DNA from: Mycocentrospora acerina
Lineage: Eukaryota; Ascomycota; Dothideomycetes; Pleosporales
NCBI GenBank assembly: GCA_022701365.1
Contig: JAKUHH010000129.1
Location: forward strand, 1 to 64,000
DNA: 64,000 nt
Reading direction: 5' to 3'
Both the position numbers and the translations under genes were made by a program. The stretch's first letter is position 1. Each line of letters begins with the position of its first letter. This document shows positions 59,412 to 64,000 of this stretch, piece by piece. Under the pieces are notes generated by a model that saw only the letters and a program-made list of their open reading frames with translations, did no database searches and was not told the DNA's origin.

Positions 59412-60639
59412 ATGGGCGCATCAACCAATTCCAAAAATGACTCTTCTAGTGCCTTCAATACGAAAATACGTAATCCTATCGGCTTCAGTAAAACGTACAA
59501 CTTTATTTTGTGGTTTATTTTTGCGGGTGCCCTGACAGGCTGTAAGCAGTTTTATTCGTTCTTTTCAAAGAGACCCCACTAACTATTATACCAAGTCTCT
59601 CTTGCTCGTTTCATGTACCTTGACTTTGACAACAACTTTTGCCCTCCTTCTTCAAGACCAGCAAACAGCGCAGCCCCTGGCGAATGCTATTACTTTAAAA
59701 ACTTTCGTCAATACAAGGTTGGAATTTTGATGCACTTGGCAGGTGTTTTGCCTGCAGCACTGCTTGCTGTTCTACAATTTACGCCATTCATCAGGCGACG
59801 ATGGATCACGGTACACCGAATAGCTGGATACGCATCAATACTTCTTTATGTTATCAGTCTTGTTGGTGCCTTAATGATCGCAAGGCACTCTTTTGGTGGT
59901 GGTCTTGACATTCAAGTCTGGATTGGATTTGTTGGGATAGGAGTACTGATTTGCTTCCTTTTGTCATGGATTAATATCAAAAAACTCCAAATTGAACAGC
60001 ACAGAGCGTGGATGCTTCGAGGATGGTTCTATGTGAGTTATATCTGCAAATCTCACTGAAAATGCAGCACTAACAGAGAGCAGGCTGGATCAATTATTAC
60101 ACAGCGCATAATCATGGTTATCACTTTGATCATCACTGCTGACAAAGGATACTATGCGATTTGGCCTTGTGCGAAGATCGCTGCAACTCTTTCTGATGCA
60201 TCAACACTATTGTCTGAATATCCCATATGTGAATCCTTCGTTGATGGCTCGAATCTGAGCCAAGTGGCGCCTGTAGCAGCCAATATGTCTAGTGATATTG
60301 GCTCTGGGGCAGGATTGAATGTTAGCTTTGGTATGTCTCTTTGGCTCGCAGTAGCAATTCATGCTATTGGTGTTGAAGTATATGTGAGTAAAAGTCAACT
60401 AAACTTCTTGCATAAAATTACTTACAATAATCCAGTTACACCTCACACCGAGAGAAGCAGAACGACTACGAGAAGTAAGCTATCAAAGACAATTGGAAGC
60501 TGGCATGCAAAATCCTGGGTCTGCAGGCCTTACTGTTGATCGCTTAGGCGATTCAGAACCATGGGTTCCCTCCCAACTAAGGAAAAGAAGTAGTGGCGCA
60601 TCAAGTTCGGGCTCTCGAGCACGCCAAAGCAGCAGGTAG
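59412..60639 (+). CDS. DUF2306-type multi-pass membrane protein
   Basis: Exons 59412-59541, 59596-60032, 60084-60384 and 60436-60639, about 356 residues. A hydrophilic head with GFSKTYNFILWFIFAGALTG as first membrane segment is followed by MYLDFDNNFCPPS. Further segments are GILMHLAGVLPAALLAVLQF, TVHRIAGYASILLYVISLVG, WIGFVGIGVLICFLLSWIN and ITQRIIMVITLIITA. Conserved histidines lie in MHLAG, TVHRIAG and QHRAWMLR, which recall haem-ligating helices of cytochrome-b561-like families. The polar tail GLTVDRLGDSEPWVP is typical of the fungal members. Role unknown. The promoter lacks the cluster element, so it may be a neighbour rather than a member. A decayed copy of its 3' end lies left of the cluster at 25.1-25.4 kb. 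Confidence 0.85.
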
Positions 60640-61015
60640 AAATGAAGGAGATAAGATAGACAGATCAATACTTTTGGCGTTTAATCTATTCGAGAAGACC
60701 TCTCTCTAGAATTCTGTTATTGATTCCTGTGAATCGTTTATGAATAGGCCTCGTATAATTGAAGCTAATCAGAAGACAAAGAAAAAAAATATCAACACAA
60801 AGTAGGGCGCGGAAAACAATATATTAGACAGGAAAATTCACCTCGTAGTTGAACGCATCAAATGTTTTCTCTGTCATAGCCAAAAACATATTGATCTTTA
60901 GCTGTGAGGCTAGTAGATCGACATCTTCTACAAGAGAGCTAATTTATTAGTTGAAAATTTAATATTTAATCTTCCTTACAAGAAGAAAAAATTAATTTTT
61001 TTACCACCGCATTAT
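60640..61015. other. Intergenic before transposon copy 2
   Basis: AT-rich 3' flank of the DUF2306-type gene. Nothing else is seen. Confidence 0.5.
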
Positions 61016-61925
61016 GTCAAAAGTATGATCGCAGCAACGCTTAGGCCTTGTGCCTTTAAAAACTCTAAACAAATCACTTCAAATTTAACAACCTTTATAC
61101 TATTAGAAGAACTAATAGTTTTAATATTTCTACTAATTAATTACTAATGCTTTAGTTTTAAGATTGCTATTGAAATAAGATTCTTGCAGTAACTAAAGGA
61201 AGTAAAAAGATGTATAAAGTTAGAGGATGATTAAATTTTTAAAGCGCACTTCACATTATATTATTATTTGAAATTATGTTCATAAATTTCTATTTACGAA
61301 GTTTTTCTTTAGATGCCTAACCACTCTTTTACCCTATAAGAGAAAACTTTTATTTAAAGGAGTTAGAAAGTATCTTAACATTAAATAAGCAGAGCTTGTA
61401 AAATAGGCTAGATTCTGTTGACTTAGCTAGAAGTTTTCTTACTTTTTTAAAAGGATTGAATACTAGGCACTAATAGTACAGAAATTTTAAAATTAAAAAG
61501 TAAAAGAGCATATAAAAAAAATGTTTAATCTAGCTTAACTTTATTTGAAGTCTTTTAATTAATATAAGACGTTTATACTTTAAGAAGTTAAAGTTAAGTT
61601 TAGTACAATGTTCTTGTGTTATTTAAGACTAAGCACACTCTAGTAACTACATTATTTTGCTACTTTAATAAAGTATTCAAGTATAGGATAGTATATAAAA
61701 CAATAGTTAAAATATGTAAGCTTAGATAGTTTAAAGTTTAATTTAATCAACTTTAAGAAGTTAAATATGCCAGAATTCTTTTCTTTTTAATAGCCTTTTA
61801 TAGTATTTTACTATTGTTAGTTACATAGTTGCATATTTAACTAGACTTTAGGAAACAACTTAACATATTTATTAAAGCTTATTAAAAGGGTTACTGATTA
61901 TTTTTAACAACTTACATAACGTAAA
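61016..61925 (+). mobile_element. RIP-degraded transposon, truncated copy 2
   Basis: Begins GTCAAAAGTATGATCGCAGC and CAACGCTTAGGCCTTGTGCC, matching the left end of the element at 11,712 (CAACGCTTAGGCCTTATGCC). Similarity runs in parallel for about 900 bases, for example AATATTTCTACTAATTA in both, and is lost around 61,900-61,930. No right inverted repeat is present. The different set of C-to-T/G-to-A changes between copies is what independent RIP would give. No coding frame survives. Confidence 0.7.
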
Positions 61926-62199
61926 TAGTAAGTAAGGAGTAAGAATTGTAATAACGCACATAAGATGTGAGTGATCTGAATCGGGTCTGAACGTCTACTG
62001 CAAGGCATATAGGAATAATAAGACTAGTAAACTAAATATACTATTCTCTACACCTATAGGTCTTGTACAAAAAAACACCAACTTTGCCTTTTTCAGCGCG
62101 TCTGTTCTGACGCCTGCGGCATCAATATTTCATCAGATACCATCTTAACACACATTAGACAGTCTCTCCTCTAATTTCTAGAGCCCTAGGGCCTAGGGC

Positions 62200-64000
62200 G
62201 GTGGTGTGCAGCTAGGTTGCAATCCTGTAATTTTGCAATGTTGATTTTTTAACGTTTAACGCTCAGACTATAACTACACTAGAACGTTAAGAGGCTAGAA
62301 ATAGCCCTCCTGCTAACACTAGAAATAGACCTTAACTACCTAATTTTTAATTTCCTAGAAATAGTGCTAAGGCTAGTCCTAGTCTTAGTCCTAGCCCTAG
62401 CCTTAGGCCTAATACTAGAATAGTTAACCCTTATTCTATACTCTACTTAGACAAGAGAGAGATAGAAGACTAGGAAGATAAGCTAGCCTCTAATATTAAT
62501 ATAGAACAAGAACAGGAACCTAGAGCTTTAAAGAAATAAATAACAGAGCAACACTTACTAAAAAAGACAGCTTAAAATAGGCTTTTAATCTAAATAAGCA
62601 CTGCTAAGCAGAAAGAAAGGTAGGAATACCTAATTAAACAAGGTATTAAAGCTTTTTAAGATGCACTACTTCTTAGTGCAGATAACAATACTAGAGTAGC
62701 TACTAAAGAGCTGTTAGCTTAAGCAGAAGTAGTAGTAAAAAGTAGGCTTATCTGCAACTACACTGCTACTTAAGAGCTAGTAAGAGATATAAAAGCTATT
62801 TAAATTTAATTGCAACAATAACACAAAAATACTACAAACTAATAATAAAAAAATTCAGAAAATGCAGTAAATAACAGCAAAAACAACACAAAATTATAAG
62901 CTTAAGTAGCAGGCCTAGCAGACTCTGCTTTTGCTACTAATAGTAATAATAGCAAAAATAATTAAAAAATAAAAAAACAATACCTGCAAGCTACTCTAGA
63001 GCAGCAAAAGTAAAAAGAAATAATCTTAATTATAAACTAAGATTTTTAACATAGCTTAAATATACTGCAGTAGAGAGACGCTATAAATACTGCTCTAGCT
63101 ACTATTATAAATAAAGCCCTTATAGTAGCTAGAATTAGCTATACTACTAATAATAACATTATTATTACAATAATAGACACTTATAACTCTAACTTTCTGC
63201 TTAAAAATTAGGATAGCTAGATATCTAGTATCCTATTTTAATACTAAAAAATCTAAAAATTAGAAAGTTAGATCTAAGTAGTAGCTTACTATATCTTTGC
63301 ACATAATAAGTTTTTACTAAACCTTGCTCTTCTAAAAACAGAAATAGAAACATTTAATAATGTTACTATACAAGGCAACCTTAGGTAGCTAATGCCTAGA
63401 AAAAAACTAGAAAAGCTAAGCAGTGCTGCTCTTATTAAGAGATATACTTCTATTATCTTTGCAGTAAAAAATTAACAGGAGTGCAACGCACTGCTTGCTA
63501 GAAAATTACTAGCTATTGCAAGAGAAAGAGCCTCTCTAGTAGCTTATAAGACACCTAGCATAGTAAAGCTCTGCTCTAGTTGCTATAAGTAAGGGCACAC
63601 TAAAGATAGCTGCAAAAAAATAAGCTGCAAATACTGTAACTTAGAGCACTATATAAATAATTATACAAGCTGTAAAGATTGCAGCATAACAGGTAGTCTA
63701 TACTAATACTAATCTCTAATTGCAGGAACTGCAAAAGAGAGTATATAGCAATAAGCTATAAGTGTAGTTATAGGCTATCTAAAAACACACAAAACACAGA
63801 AATAACAGAAATAAACACTACTACTAGTACTACTAGCTATAGTGTTAATACAACTGTTAATGCTAATGCTAACACTAGAAATAGTAATAGTAATAGTAAT
63901 AACACTACTACTCCTCTAGTTACTATACTATAAGTATATAAAAATATGCTTATTCTAGCACAGATATTTTAGATGCTCTTATATCTAAAAAAAAAAAGGA
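62200..64000 (+). mobile_element. RIP-damaged gag-like region of a retroelement (Tad-type LINE likely), cut by window end
   Basis: Extremely AT-rich with many stops. At about 63,570-63,690 the plus strand still encodes zinc-knuckle-like cysteine/histidine arrays: CSSCYK, stop, GHTKDSC (a CCHC pattern), then CKYCNLEH. Just upstream a protein-like stretch reads RKKLEKLSSAALIKRY and LARKLLAIARERASLVAYK, in keeping with a gag/ORF1 product. ORF1 with zinc knuckles is typical of Tad-type LINEs in ascomycetes. A reverse-transcriptase part would lie beyond the window. The stretch 61,926-62,199 is less AT-rich and may be its 5' leader. The left border is approximate. Confidence 0.55.

Noticed and set aside
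62370..62415. Telomere-like CCTAGC/CTTAGG hexamer run
   Set aside because: Units are not CCCTAA, the run is short and imperfect, and it sits within a degraded retroelement.
1..64000. tRNA, rRNA or CRISPR features
   Set aside because: No tRNA T-loop with matching arms, no rRNA sequence and no regularly spaced repeat array were seen; CRISPR is not expected in a fungal genome.

Overview
The window is nuclear DNA from a filamentous ascomycete (Pezizomycotina). Genes have short introns of about 43-140 bases with GTRNGT donors and CTAAC/ACTAAT-like branch sites. The protein families are fungal: iterative type I polyketide synthases, a Zn2Cys6 regulator, an RTA1-like protein and a fungal P450. AT-rich, stop-riddled repeat copies at 11.7-13.0 kb and 61.0-64.0 kb look like transposons mutated by RIP. 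The class cannot be settled from the sequence alone.

The core, 26.0-57.9 kb, is a polyketide biosynthetic gene cluster. A non-reducing PKS (SAT-KS-AT-PT-ACP-CMeT-R, minus strand) and a highly reducing PKS (KS-AT-DH-CMeT-ER-KR-ACP, plus strand) diverge from a 0.8-kb shared promoter. To their right lie a 2-oxoglutarate/Fe(II) oxygenase, a BAHD-type acyltransferase, an FAD monooxygenase that reads in frame into a major-facilitator transporter, an unrecognised 230-residue protein, a medium-chain reductase and an NAD(P)-dependent ketoreductase. The likely logic is as follows. The reducing PKS makes a reduced acyl chain, the SAT domain loads it on the non-reducing PKS, and a C-methylated aromatic aldehyde is released by the R domain. 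The FAD enzyme dearomatises it, and the remaining enzymes oxidise, reduce, acylate and export the product. The set resembles azaphilone clusters, but the oxygenase is of the type used in citrinin and tropolone pathways.

Left of the core are an intact Zn2Cys6 regulator (19.2-21.2 kb), an RTA1-like membrane protein (8.3-9.3 kb), a P450 (5.2-7.0 kb), a cysteine-rich protein with a glycine/leucine repeat (3.9-4.6 kb) and an RNase H1 N-domain protein (0.5-1.4 kb). Between them are decayed genes: a superfamily-1 helicase (1.7-3.3 kb), ankyrin-like repeats (9.5-9.7 kb) and a carboxylesterase (10.8-11.4 kb) beside a 1.3-kb inverted-repeat transposon. On the right a DUF2306-like membrane protein (59.4-60.6 kb) is followed by a second partial copy of that transposon and a RIP-damaged gag-like region running off the end.

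Two structural signals stand out. A shared element TCGGAGT(A/T) / ACTCCGA lies in the promoters of the PKS pair and all downstream cluster genes, which suggests the regulon of one regulator. The cluster is also bracketed by an intact DUF2306 gene on the right and a decayed direct copy of its 3' end on the left (about 25.1-25.4 kb). Exon boundaries below were worked out by hand from splice signals and reading frame.
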